Shown here piece after piece: positions 49,050-61,200 of a DNA stretch of 64,000 nt; within the stretch, counting starts at the first letter, position 1; each line of letters starts with the position of its first letter. The translations under genes and the position numbers were made by a program. The DNA lies in assembly GCA_905221605.1 (NCBI GenBank), contig CAJNDS010002324.1, positions 124,501 through 188,500 of the forward strand. The letters run 5' to 3'. The notes beneath the pieces are model-generated. The model was given only the letters and a program-made list of their open reading frames with translations, was not told where the DNA came from and made no database searches. This DNA is from Symbiodinium natans. Taxonomy: Eukaryota; Sar; Dinophyceae; Suessiales; Symbiodiniaceae.

Positions 49050-49159
49050 ACATCCCAAGCCTCTTCGAGTTGCATGGGCCCCCCCCAGCTTCCGGCGGAG
49101 GCTGCCTCACGCTTGGGATGAGTTGAGAAGGCTTCCAAGAGCTTGGTAGGGTCAGATGG

Positions 49160-49235
49160 GAGGGTTTAGGGTCTATAGGGTTTAGGGTTTAGGGTTTAGG
49201 GTTTAGGGTTTAGGGTGTAGGGTTTAGGGTTTACC
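49160..49235. repeat. Interstitial TTTAGGG array
   Basis: About nine units with one GTGTAGGG variant, in block B5. Confidence 0.93.
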
Positions 49236-52200
49236 CTTTCAAGCTTGCCCTGAAGGTCCGGGGGTACATCCGGCCTTGCAAGAATCCCCCTCTGGGAAAC
49301 CTGCATGTTTTGTAGGGGACGCTACAGAACCCAAGACCACCAAGACCCCAAGGCCCCCAGAAGCACCCCTTTCAAGGATTGCAGATTTTTTCACGAAGAC
49401 GTTGGGCCGTTCAGCAATTGCCTGCCGTCGAGGACCGACACAATAATCGACCCGACGCCAGATGCAAGAACATGTGCAGGAACGTTCGAGACTTCGGTGA
49501 TGCGCGCTCTTGTGAATCCTCAGGCCCCAAACCCTATAAACGTTCACATCATCCTAAGCCCTACCGCCGAATCGACAAAACAAACAAACCCTGCCGCCCA
49601 AAACCCTCAAGCCTTAAACTACTCCCCCGATGAAGCCCCCAATCCTAAACCGAAAGCTGTAAACTCCGAATGTGAAACCCCAACCCCCAATCTGTAACCC
49701 ACAAGAACCGTACGAAGAGGGTTTTGGGGTTTAGAAGGTTTAGGGTTTAGGGTTTAGGGTTTAGGGGTTCAGCAGGTTTAGGGTTTATAGGGTTTAAAGG
49801 GTTTATAGAGGGTTTAGGGGTTTAGGGGGTTTATGGGTTTAGGGGGTTTAGAGGGTTCAGAGGGTTCAGGGGTTTAGAGGGTTAGTGGGGTTTAGAGGGT
49901 TTAGAAGGTTCAGGGTTTAGGGTTGTTTCAGAGGGTTTGTAGGTTTTAGAGGGTTTCGGGTTTAGGGGCTTAGGGCTTATAGGGTTGAGAGGGGTTAGAG
50001 GGTTTAGAGGGTGTAGAGGGTTTGTAGGGTTCAGGGGTTAGGGTGCAAGGCGACACCCCGAAAGCTGCTTCAAACCTGACCGAGCCGAGGGAGGGGCCGT
50101 GTTGAGGCATCGCGACCTCGCCGCCATGACTGCCACGACCTCGCCATGACCAAACCCTAAACCCTAAACCCTAAACCCTTGACCCTAAACCCTAAACCCT
50201 AAACCCTAAACCCTGGACCCTGGACCCTTGAGCCTGAAGCTGAATTTGAAGCGTTGAGGGTTTGAGCCCCTTGGGATTTCAAGGGCTTGGGGTCGCAGGA
50301 TTCGTCTCAGGCTCTCGCGGAATAGGAGGCTTCGGAAAGGGCTGAAGGACCCGGGGCGCGCCGAATCTTCGTGACCTTTACGGTTTCGTTGGGCTCAGGG
50401 TTTACATGGGTGGCGGTCAAAAGCATCCCTTTTGGGGTACCCTAAATATTAGGTGCCGTATTATAGTCGGGATCCAAAAAGGGGACCATAATTTTGACAG
50501 CCACCCACGTGTAGGGGAGGGTTTAATCGGCTTCAGGATCTCATTTAGCGAAGGGGGCCTGGTGCCTTGCGAAGGGGTTGCCGATGTTGCACCAGGATAC
50601 CCCATCACTGAGAGGGCCCCAGTTTGAGCTATGAGAGCTCATCCGCAAAAGCCTCTCTGGACTCTTGACTACAAACCCAAACCCTCCTTAACCCACAAGA
50701 AAGGCGCCCTAAACCCTGAACACCTCCCCCCCCCTGTAGGTTTCGGGTTTAGGGTTTGGGGTTTGGGGTTTGGGGTTTAGGGTTGAGGGTTGAGGTTTGA
50801 TAAGCCCAATCAACCTTATGTCGAAGCCCTACAACCGAAACAACAACAACAATAAGAAAGCTTGCCGCTCTAAGCCCAAGCCCTCATGAACACCGCAGTC
50901 CTAAACCAAAAGCTGGAAAGCCCAGATTCGAACCCCCACTCCCAATCAACAACCAGAAAAAAACCACACAAACTTTCCAAAAAAACACTCAGCCATTCAC
51001 GTCGAGCTTGAGACTTGCGCACAGCTCTTAACCTTGCTGCCCTAACCCGCAGCCCCGTCCCAAAACCCCAAATATGCCCCACAAAACCCGCACGAGGCTT
51101 CTGAGAAGCACTCAAGCTCGACGCTGAACCGCCCTAGTCTTAGCCCGAATCAAGGACCCCTTGAGACCCCAAACACTAAACTCCGAACTGGAAGACCAAG
51201 GACTTTCATGAGAAGATTCTGATTGCGAGGATCGAAAGAAACAGCGACAATCGCAAGTTTGATGAGCGACAAGCTGCACAAAGGAACACCTTTGATGTAT
51301 CTTCAAGTCAAGTTCCTCGTGGGCAGAACAAAGATTATGAACAGCAGCAGGGAAATTCCTCAGACTTCGATCTAGAGAGGGCTTAAGGGATTTGATCGTA
51401 AGTTTCAAGGTTTGCGGCTGACAGGGGGGGGGGGGGGCTACTTCAGTAAACTAAGGTTGTGCCCTCAAAGCGGCAACCTGAATGAACTCCAACAAATGCA
51501 TTGGCATAACCATATCCTGGAATCCCAACACTCCGTGGAGCTCTTTGTTTATGAGGGTTTAGGGTTTTCAGGGATGGGGTAGGCCAGGGACGCTGTTAAA
51601 AACGGGCGTAACAGAACGATCCGGACATCCAAAGCGTGCGCCAACCTATGGCTGGCCTCGATACCGCGCCATCTCGAACCCTTAAGCAACCGATTCAAGA
51701 GACTTGCCTTGAACGAACTAGACACAACAAAGTGTATGCTAATGCAAGATCATGTGTATATATATATATATGTGCATATCCATATTTATATCCCGTGATC
51801 CCTTGAACGCCAGATCTGAAACCCTACACCTTCAAAAAAAGGTCACGGCGTCTTCGAAGACCAGAAACACTTTCTCAACCCAGATGGCCTGGGCAGGCGC
51901 CCCATGGCTGCGCTGTGCTGGGCATCCAGCCTGGGAGCAAAACACATTTCGGGGGTAAAGGGTTTGGGGTTTAGGGTTTAGGGCTCGGGAACTGCCTGAA
52001 AACAGTCAAAAAAATGCACAGCCTTGACGCCCTCGACCCTGAACCTTAAGTCCTGGCTCTTTGAGGCCTTGTGCCTGCTGCCATGTTCATGCCTGCAATG
52101 CTGCAAAGCACGCCTTTAGATACGAACAGCCCTAACGCCGAACCATCACGAAGACGCACATCGCAATGTTCAGGAAAGGCCCCCCTCCCCCTTCCACTCC

Positions 52201-53593
52201 ACCCGAAGGAAACCCACCCCCAGAGACCAACAGCTCAATCAAGCCTAATCCTAACGCAGCATGATGTTCAGGCTGCCTTAGTCACGGAGGGTCCCTTTCG
52301 AATCCTTGCGCCTTCAACCCCTCGCGCCTTCAACCCCTCAAGAACCCAAGCCAGAAGCTTTCCTGAACCACATGAACCCTAAACCTTCCCGTCCGAAGCC
52401 GTAACACCTTGAACCACGCCTTCATGAAGCCCCTTTGTGAAAGCCCAAGCAAACCCCGAACAACATCCCTAAACTCTGAACCCGAAGCCCCGAAAAACCC
52501 TGCAGCCAGTGGTGAAACCCACAAGCCATTCAAAAGACCCTACTTGGAGCTTCATCGGTAAGTCTAAGACTTATTTGGTCGCCCAGTAGCCATATGATCA
52601 TCAGGCCACACTTTTCCTTTTTCATTTGGGCTACCAAGCCTTGTAGGGTTTCATGTCTTATGACCCGACTTATGGCCCTACTCTCAAGTACCCGAAGGCC
52701 CTAAGGATCCTAAACCCCTTAAAAAGCCCTCCCTAAACCCTCAACTTAGCCCTGAAACTCTACCTGAAAGTATCCAATGAAGCCCCAAGCACGGCGCCTT
52801 CGGGCTCGCCCCCAGGTGAGCGCCAAGGGGCCGGACCTGGAGTTGAACGGGTGGGGAGCGGGGGAAGGGTTAGGGTGTAGAGCGTAGACGGTTTACAGGG
52901 TTTCTCTAGGGCTTATGGGGTTTGTAGGGCGTTTTCAAGGCAGCGTTGTAAGCGCTTCGGCAGTTCAGGGAGTTCAGGGCGTTGAGGGGTGCGGGAGTTC
53001 AGGCCTGCATTTGGGGGCTTCGCCGGCTTGGAAGTCGACCACTCTAGAAGTTGCTTCGGAGAATGGTCGTTGATAGGCGGGGATGTGGGGTCATTGCCTC
53101 CTCTAGCACCCGGCCCCCCCAAAAACCTGGAAGCCCCGACGCGCGTCCTGAGGAGCTTCCGCTTCTACGCTACTACCCCTAAACATGAAACCCTAAACCC
53201 CCTTAGTACCCCTAAACACCAACCCCTATAAGTCCCAAAAGCTCTTGTTGGGCTCGTGGGGCCGCTTTGGAAACCCCAGAAAGGGCTTCGCTTCATGGAG
53301 CTTGGGGGCTCTCACGATCTTGCGACGCCGCGCAGCTCCCCTGGTAGCCGAAACCCTAAGAGTGTACCCTAAAAACCCTGTACCCTAAGCCCGAAATCCC
53401 AAAGACTAACCCTAAACCCTGTGCCCTACACCCACTGGCAACAGTTGGCTCCAAAACTCTGAACGGGTTATTGGTTCAGTTCTACTTGGAGGTTCATGGT
53501 GCTCACTAACCAATGTTAACTGTACTTGTAACTGTACTTATATGCATAATGGGGCACTTGAGGGGCTTACGAGTGGGTTATAAGTACAGTTCT

Positions 53594-54230
53594 AAGTTTA
53601 GGGGGTTTAGAGGGTTTGTAGGATTTAGAGGGTTTAGGGGTTTAGAGGGTTTAGAGGGTTTAGGGGGGTTTAGAAGGTTTAAGGCTTAGGGGCTTAGAGG
53701 GTTTAGAGGGTTTAGAGGGCTTAGAGGGCTTAGAGGGTTGAGAGGGCTTAGAATTCTGGAGGTTCAGAAGGTTTAGAGGGTTTAGGGGGTTTAGATGGGT
53801 CAGAGGGTTTAGGGGTTTAGAAGGTTTAGGGTTTAGGGGTTCAGAGGGTTTAGGGTTTATAGGGTTTAAAGGGCTTAGAGGGTTTAGGGGTTTAGGGGGT
53901 TTAGAAGGTTTTGGGTTCAGGGGGTTTGGGGGTTTAGGGGTTTAGAGGGTTTAGAGGGTTTAGGGGGTTTTTGGGTTTAGAGGGTTTAGAGGGTTCATGG
54001 GGTTTAGAGGGTTTGTAGAGTTTAGAGGGTTTGGAGGGTTTGGGGGTTTAGCGGGTTTAGAAGGTCTAGGTCGTAGGGGTTGAGGGCTTAGGGGTTTAGG
54101 GGGTTTAGAGGGTTTAGGGGCTTTTAAGGGTTTGCGGGATTTAGAGGGTTTATGGGATTTAGAGGGTTCAGGGGTTTAGAGAGTTTAGGGGGCTTAGAGG
54201 GTTTAGGGTTTGTAGGGTTCAGGGGTTAGG
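53594..54230. repeat. Degenerate GGGTTTAG minisatellite, longest in the window
   Basis: About 640 bases of GGGTTTAGA-like units of varying length, followed by the GCAAGGCGACACCCCGAAAG module also found at 13610 and 50045. Confidence 0.9.
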
Positions 54231-54874
54231 GTGCAAGGCGACACCCCGAAAGCTGCTTCAAACCTGACCGAGCCGAGGCACTCGTCAAGGAGGTGCCGTG
54301 TTGAGTCATCTCCCGCGACCTCGCCGCCACGCATGCCACGACCTCAACCCTAAACCCTCAACCCTAAACCCCAAACCCTAAACCCTAAACCCTTGACCCT
54401 TGAACCTCAAGCTGAATTTGAAGCGAATGAGGGTTTGAGCCTCTTGGGATTTCAGGAGTTTTGGGGCCGCAGGATTCGTTTCAGGCTCTCGCGGAATAGG
54501 AGGCTTCGAAAGGGCTAAAGGACGCGGGGGGGGGCCGAAGGTTCGCGACTTTTAGGGTTACGCTGGGTTTAGGGTTTAGGGTACTTTTAGGCTTCAGGAT
54601 TTCATTTAGGGAAGAGGGTTGACCTGTGAAGGGGTTGCCGGGTTGCACCGGGAGCCCCCACCACCGAGATGGCCCAAGCTGAAGCTATGAGAGCTCAACC
54701 AAACCCTCTTTAACCCACAAAAAAGGCCTCAACGCCCTAAACCCCGAACCCCCCCCCCCCAAAAAAAAAAAAAAAACAGCCCTAAACCTCCAAACCCTGA
54801 GCCCTGGAGCCAACAAAAGATGGTGAAGCCTTCTGTCCCCAAGCGGAAAGATGCACAGAGGCAGTTCGGGCACA

Positions 54875-55021
54875 CCCTAAACCCTAAACCCTAAACCCTA
54901 AACCCTAAACCCTAAACCCTAAACCCTAAACCCTAAACCCTAAACCCTAAACCCTAAACCCTAAACGCCAATCCCTAAACCCTAAACCCTAAACCCTAAA
55001 CCCTAAACCCTAAACCCTAAA
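54875..55021. repeat. CCCTAAA array at the left boundary of A3
   Basis: About 20 units, with the same AACGCCAATCC interruption as at 19490. Confidence 0.95.
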
Positions 55022-55022
55022 C

Positions 55023-55250
55023 CCTGCAAGGCTCGGCCCCGGGCTTCGCAATCCAACGCGCCTGCTGGTCACAAGCCTGCCTCGGTGTGGAAGATTGGGG
55101 TGCTTTTAGGCCTGCATGTTTTAGGGATCGTCGGCTGTTTTCTGGGCATGAAGCAGTAGACATTGCAAACTCTGCAGTCGTTTTGGGTCGCAGGAAAACA
55201 TGCCTTGGCAAGAGCTGAGATCGAGCCCCGACACGTTGTTTCGGCATCCT
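55023..55250. repeat. Dispersed short repeat S (left end of A3)
   Basis: Same diverged form as at 19586, with GATCGAGCC at 55219-55227, again directly after a CCCTAAA array. Confidence 0.65.
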
Positions 55251-55322
55251 CCGCCAGAATTCTCACAACAGAAGCTAGAGTGCCAGAGCACCCAAGCCGG
55301 TGGGCCAATTGCAGCCGCCACG

Positions 55323-57744
55323 CTACAGTACATACAGCACGTTGTGTTTTTTGCGCATGTTTTTTCTCGAAGAAAGTGTACTGTCCTGAACACATTGTAC
55401 GATATACTTGCATGAGACATCGGCCATGTCTTTGATTGCCGTAGGCTCACCTGAAAAGTTGGTTAACAAAGATTTCGCCTCATGCGGCTCAAAGAGTTCG
55501 CCCGGCACAAGTTCTGCACCAGGAAACAACGTGACATTGTCACGCATGCCCCTTGCCGGAGCTTGTGTGCATGGGGGGCTGCAAGGGCTCAGTATGGAGC
55601 CATGGGGTCTTACCAAGTGAGATGCTCAAGGCGTGGAGGCTCTGAGGCTGCTGGGGTGTTTGGGCTAAGCCCTTGCAGGTGCTCAAGCAGCACCGGTGGA
55701 GACCCTGGAGGGCTTGGCCCTGGATTTCCGGGTGCTCCGCCCCCCATTCTTCTTCAAACCCTTAGCTTTGCCCTTCTGGGCTGGAGGCAACTTCGACTCA
55801 AGGTCGACAGGATTCGAGCTTTCCTCGCTGCTCCATGCAGGAACAGGACGGTCCTCCGCGATGGTCAATGGCAACTTCAGAGACGCAGACCTCAGGAGGA
55901 CTTTCTTTCTCACTGCCGCACGCCACACCATCAACCATCACAGCAGTCTCCGAACGGGATAAGAAACCTCGCCTCTCCCAACATCCCCAACCTGCGAGAT
56001 CACACAGCATCACAGCACCCCCGGCCTCATCCGAAGGTCCTGGCGAACAAGGCGCACCTTGCCATGCTTCCTCCTCCAAGAAGGGACAATGAGGACACAA
56101 CGTCAAGAAGTGCCAGCTGTCTGCAACGGCATGTACACGTCTACACAGATGTATTTCTCAGGTTGCGAAGGGAGGTGCCACGCGACAGCAAGACAAAACG
56201 ATTCTGGGAGGTCGGGGGATGCTCTTCGGGCCCACGCACGCGCCTTTGTGTCGACAGCTTCGGCGCTGTCAATCACCAAAATCCCAACGTCCAACATGTC
56301 CGTGGAGATGGCCGGAGGCTCCTCTACCTTAAGTGCACGTTGTGGTTGGACCACTCTGAACATATGACTCATATGACGCCTTCCAACATTCACCTTGTTG
56401 TTCTGGTTGGCCCAGGCACGGATTCTGAGCCCATGAGGTTCGGCTCCGGGGCTCCGGGAAGCTCCTCTCATGGACCCGGCTGCCGTCTTATATAAAGACT
56501 CGAAGGTGTATGACTCAGGGGCCGTTCCAAGGTGCAAAGCTTTGGGCGCTTCTTGAGACGGGAACGTCTATCCCCAACATGGAATGAGCATCCTGGTCCG
56601 GATTTTACTATACTACACTTCAATTACTCTTCGGAGATACTTGCACTTTTGTGCACGGCCTTTCTCGCTTGCCGTCGCTCGCCTTGTCAGTGAACATCGG
56701 GGGGCGTGAAAGAAACTCATGCGGCCATGTCGTGTCGCACGCTTTCGGGCGCGTGCACTGGCACTCTGGGCTTCTGAGGGCTTTGATCATGATCAGGAAC
56801 TGGTAGATGCAATCAGCTTTTCTAATGTCTGCCCCTACTACAGTTGCCCTTCCTCCTTCGGTACTCTAAGCATCTAGGGTTGGGCACTACAAGGAAACGC
56901 GACTGCTGTTCGAGTCGGTTTCTCACTCCAGACGTAACCGAAGGAAGCAATCGCATAGGGCGATCTCATGAGCTGCACCGCTGGCATCTCTGTACTTCTG
57001 TGCTCGGGACGCTGCTCAGTCAGCTGGCAAAATCCTATGCCACACTGCTTCTGCTAGCTCATGGTGCGGGCATGGATGCTGTGGTCAGCGCATGCGTGCT
57101 GGTATCTGGACACGGAAATCGCAGGGGGACTGCTAGTCCTCGTACTTAGACCATCAGTCATTGCAGGGAATTTCGGCGGGATCTCTGCGTGTCCACGCAT
57201 GAGGGCGCGACAACCTTTGGCGATGTTCTCTACACTCAAAATCACTCAAACTCAACTTTACCATGTGTATAGATAGATAGATAGATAGATAGATTAATGG
57301 ATTAGATAGATGGATAGATAGATGGATAATAGATATTCAGATACATCTCACAACATCTCTCTGTAAAGTCGTACCAGACCTTTGTGAGTACAATGCATGG
57401 GTTTGAACAAACGTGGTTTGACACTGGTGGGAAGACTCCGTCGGGTCCCACGGTCCGCCTCCGCTATTATCTTCAATAAAGCCCTAAAAACTCCCCTGCT
57501 CCGAGTGCTCCCTGGTCTCCTCATGCAAATTCTCGGAAGGAACGTCTTTGCCCCGAGCGTGCTGCGGTGCCGCGGAGTCCTTGCGTAGAAAGCGACTCCG
57601 ACGTCCGAACATGCCCATGTGCAAGGTCGTACATACATTGCAAAATGACTCACAAGCCTTGTGACAAGACAACCGTTTGTTTTTGCACGGCCTGGCTCTG
57701 CTCCTCCTGGAAACATGGTTTGAAAACCTAGCGTAGGAAGCCAT
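55323..57744 (-). CDS. Putative coding stretches of unknown function below the membrane gene, A3
   Basis: Copies of the A1 stretches: 55323-55616, 55683-55934, 56103-56537 and 57054-57245, plus 57348-57744. The copy of the 1313-1663 stretch is interrupted by small deletions near 56840-56870. No family is recognised. Confidence 0.22.
57268..57335. repeat. GATA/TAGA-type microsatellite in A3
   Basis: Contains the purest stretch of GATA units of the three copies. Confidence 0.85.
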
Positions 57745-57765
57745 TCTCCACCAACATGGAGAACC

Positions 57766-58223
57766 CTAAGCTAACCAAGGAAAGTAACGCAGTGGAGAAA
57801 TTCTAAGGTCCTCTTCGATTGCATCGATGCGGACGCCCACGGTGTCGGCTCTGGGTGCTTCTTCACTGGCCGGGATGTCATCGGGCGCAAGCTTGAACTC
57901 CAGGTCACAAACTCGCACAGCATAGCCTGGAAACTTGTCAAAACTCCACAGGCCACGAAAAAAAGTGCGCCTCAAGCTGACGCACCGGTATATATGTGCA
58001 TCCCGCCTGCAAAAAGCCACGTGCTCAGGAGGAGGCTCAAGAACTGCACAATCAGTTGATCAGCCGTCTGGGCTGAGTAGAGAAGCGAGTAGGCGGTGAT
58101 GCACCCGCAGAAAAAGGCCTCCGAGCGTTTCTCCTCCTCAACAGCGGCTGCGGCACTTGCCAGAAGAAGATTCGCTTGCCATGGTTCCAAGCTACAACAC
58201 GAAGACTCAAGTCTAAAAAGTCC
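57766..58223 (-). CDS. Exons 5 and 6 of A3: last membrane pair and C-terminus
   Basis: Exon 5 (57986-58223) encodes GLFRLESSCC, an alanine-rich helix, and two hydrophobic stretches (CITAYSLLYSAQ and FLSLLLSTWLFAGG). A 59-base intron (57927-57985, GTGCG to CCAG, with a run of seven T) separates it from exon 6 (57766-57926), which encodes YAVRVCDLEFKLAPDDIP and an acidic tail. The split keeps one reading frame across both pieces, which the unspliced sequence does not. The last residues differ from A1 because of one extra base near 57800, so either the tail varies or the exon ends earlier. Confidence 0.55.
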
Positions 58224-61200
58224 CTGTCAAACGCCGAAGCAGGCCCTTTACTTTGAGCATCCACGTCCTATGAGGGCGCTGTAAGGATCATCTAGGATAT
58301 GGGCACTGTAGAGATGCTCTGTAGGATGTGGCTTTGGGATACGACCCGAGCTGAGTCCAAGCCACCTCGATGAAGTCCAAGAGGTCCTTCCGCATGAGGC
58401 CTGTGCGCAAGGAGTCCCTGATCGCCTGTGCGTCATGTGCGTGTGACGCAGGGAGACTCAGGGATGGAGAGCTTGGCTCGACACGTCTTGAAAGTGTTGT
58501 ATACCTGACTACGACCTCTAGATCTGTGTCTCTGACTCGGTGCTTTCTCAAGATTGTGGAAGACAACTCAACGGTTCTCCTGCAGGCCTCGCGGAGACGC
58601 CAAGGAGGGAGGGCAGACAGCTGCTTCAGCACACTGCGAGCCACCAGGAAGCTCATCACCGCAGCGAAGAGGTGGTGCTTCGTGACCAGCAAGGTGAAGA
58701 TCGTGTTGACGTCAAGCCCAACATCCAGCACCAGCAAGGCCAAGCCCTGCCACAGCCCGGCCCGCCAAGGCCACGAGAAACCGACCACCGGCCTGAGACT
58801 CTTGTGCACCGTGCAGAAATCTTGGGGGCGAGTGCTCCGAAGCAACTCTTTTACGGCCCAGCGCTTCACGTCCTCAGAACCTCTGGTCTTTCGAATCCGC
58901 GCTCGCAAGCTGGGCGCGCAGGAGCTCAGGACTGCGCTGAGCAGACAGAGCAAGTAGAAGCCCAGAAGGCCCAAATACGAGTGCCGAGCCAGATCAAAAA
59001 GACCAATTGCTGAAACACCTTCAGGGGCCCACTGGAAAAGCCAGTGCTGACGCAGCCATCTGCCATCCCACGCATTGAACTTTTGCTGCGACCAGTCCAC
59101 AAGGGCAGGATTCAGCAGCATGGAATCGGAGGCGCCCACCGTGGAATGTATGGAAAACAAGTACGCGTCGCCAAATGCCGAGAAGTATACTCCGCCACAA
59201 AGACACGTCAAGATCAGAGTGCGCAGGAAGCCGGCCACCTGGACAGTGGCTTCGGGAAACCGTAATTTCTAGTCGCTCACTGGTCTTGGAAATGTGGGTG
59301 CCAGTGTGGTCTAAAACGGTGCTAAGCCGACAAAGCCTTAGAGGCTTCATGCTTCAGGTTTAGGGCTTATGTAAGCTTAACGACAAGGGATAGGGCTTAA
59401 GGGTTCAAGTGCTTGCAGGACTGAGGGGTTTAGGGTTTGAAGTTGGGGGTTGGCTTCATCGCGACGTGGTGGCTGTTGATGCCCTGGCGGTGATTACTTA
59501 CACCCTCCAATCTAAACCCAAAGCCTACATTCGAAACCATAAAACCTGAAATCTACACCACAACAAACCCAAACCCAAAACACCAAAACACGAACCCTAA
59601 CCCCAAACATCCCCAAACCACGAGCCCTAAGCCCCAAACCCCGTTTGAAAAAAACGAACTTGCTGCGCGTGGCGTCTGCCTCATTGACCCTCACTTGCTG
59701 TTGATCCTGATAAGCAACTCGGCCACTTGCCCGGCGGAAATCCCAGAAATTCCTCCCAGAAAAAAGTTTCGCCTGGCCTTGTCTTTCAGGGCCCGGCCCA
59801 GCCCTCCAAAGTGGCGCTTTCACTGACCCGCCTACAAGGATGAGGAAAAGAAGCCTCCATAAAGGCCCATTTCCGCCATCAAAAACCCTGCTAGAATCGA
59901 CATGAATGACGGTACCGGAATGCCTTACGCGAGCCTCTTCAAAGATCCACTATGAACGGCCTACATGGGCGTTTCGAAGGGGGCCGGATTGCCCGAAACC
60001 TTTGAAGAGCATGTCGCCGAGGTGGCTATAAACTGAATCTTCGGAAGTGAAGTCGTGTGTCTCTTCTTCGTAACACGTTCCCCTTGTTCAGAAGTTCTCA
60101 TACGTGCCGTACAAAACCACAGGAGCTGAGCGAGCAAAGTTGGGCCTGTGAGGCTGTGTCCTTGGTCATGATGGCCTTCGCGGGGGCTTGGAGCAGACTC
60201 CCCACTCCGTAGTGCCTGGCTGCCGGGCCGACGTAGCAGAGGAAAACCACCGGCAGCCACCAGATCCAGCGAACCAGCAAGTTCGCGAACCCCAACCACA
60301 AGATGGCAACTAAGACTTCGAGCCACCTCCACAGCCTGAGGAGCCACGTGTTCTTCGCAAAGGCTAGGCTCACCAGCTGCTTGGCACCCTGCTCGAAGGG
60401 GTCCTGCGCAGCCTCCTCCGCTGGCGCACCCAGCCGTGCGCTTTGTCGCTTCTGCATCCACTTGGCTGCCAGAATCTCCAGACGAATGGCTACAACTGCC
60501 GCACTGACAGCGGAGACCAATGCAACCCATGTGAGCCAGTCGGACAGGGTGTTGGCAATCACATCCTCGAACGTGATGCGGGATTGCAAGAACTCCTTCA
60601 TGCCAAGATGAATGGCTCTCCCTTTTTCACAGGCAGTTCTCACGCCGGACAGACCAAACCCCACGATAAAAAGCGCGACCCCAAAACCCACGGCCAGACC
60701 GGCGCCTGCGAGAGCGAAATGTCCACCTACAACGAGTGAGTGCAATTTCGAGCACGGAATGCGCACGGGACGCCGGAGAAAGTACCGTCGCGAAGCCAAA
60801 TGCCACGCTTCGAGACGTGCGGCGTGCTCACGGGACTTTCAGAAATGATGCCCGGCCAAGAATGTGCTAGTTATGCACTTCACGAGGAGCATGCAAGGAA
60901 AGAGCTCCGTGTCGAGCACGCAGATCCCCTTGTAAGGACACACGAAGCGAACCCATCCAACACCCCCAACAAGCAGGAGCGTACGTCCCATGTTTTCGCA
61001 ACACGGAGCCACCCAAGCCTCAAAAGGGTGCAATCTTGGGCGTTTATACGTAACCAGCCACCCTGGAATCCCGTAGTCAAAGCCCACCTGTAGGTGAAAG
61101 CTGCGCGCCCGGCGTTGAACAACTACTAGTATCGCAACCTAGCCCTCTTTACTCTTCACGTTAGAACCCCTTAGCAACCTTAGCGTCGCCAGGTTACTTG

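Larger units (their letters stand above)
46340..52170. repeat. Segmental duplication block B, copy B5 (lacks the gene)
   Basis: Near-identical to B1 over about 5.8 kb with an offset of about 36.4 to 36.6 kb. Differences include a shorter GGGTTTAG minisatellite, a longer poly-C tract (47407-47439) and about 275 extra bases at 51533-51808. Confidence 0.9.
52170..55021. other. Region between B5 and A3, no gene seen
   Basis: Unique or low-copy sequence to 53590 (including a copy of the ACTTGAAAGTACCCAATGA-type module at 52765), the long GGGTTTAG minisatellite, the module copied from 13610-14340, a poly-C/poly-A stretch at 54748-54776 and a CCCTAAA array. Confidence 0.6.
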
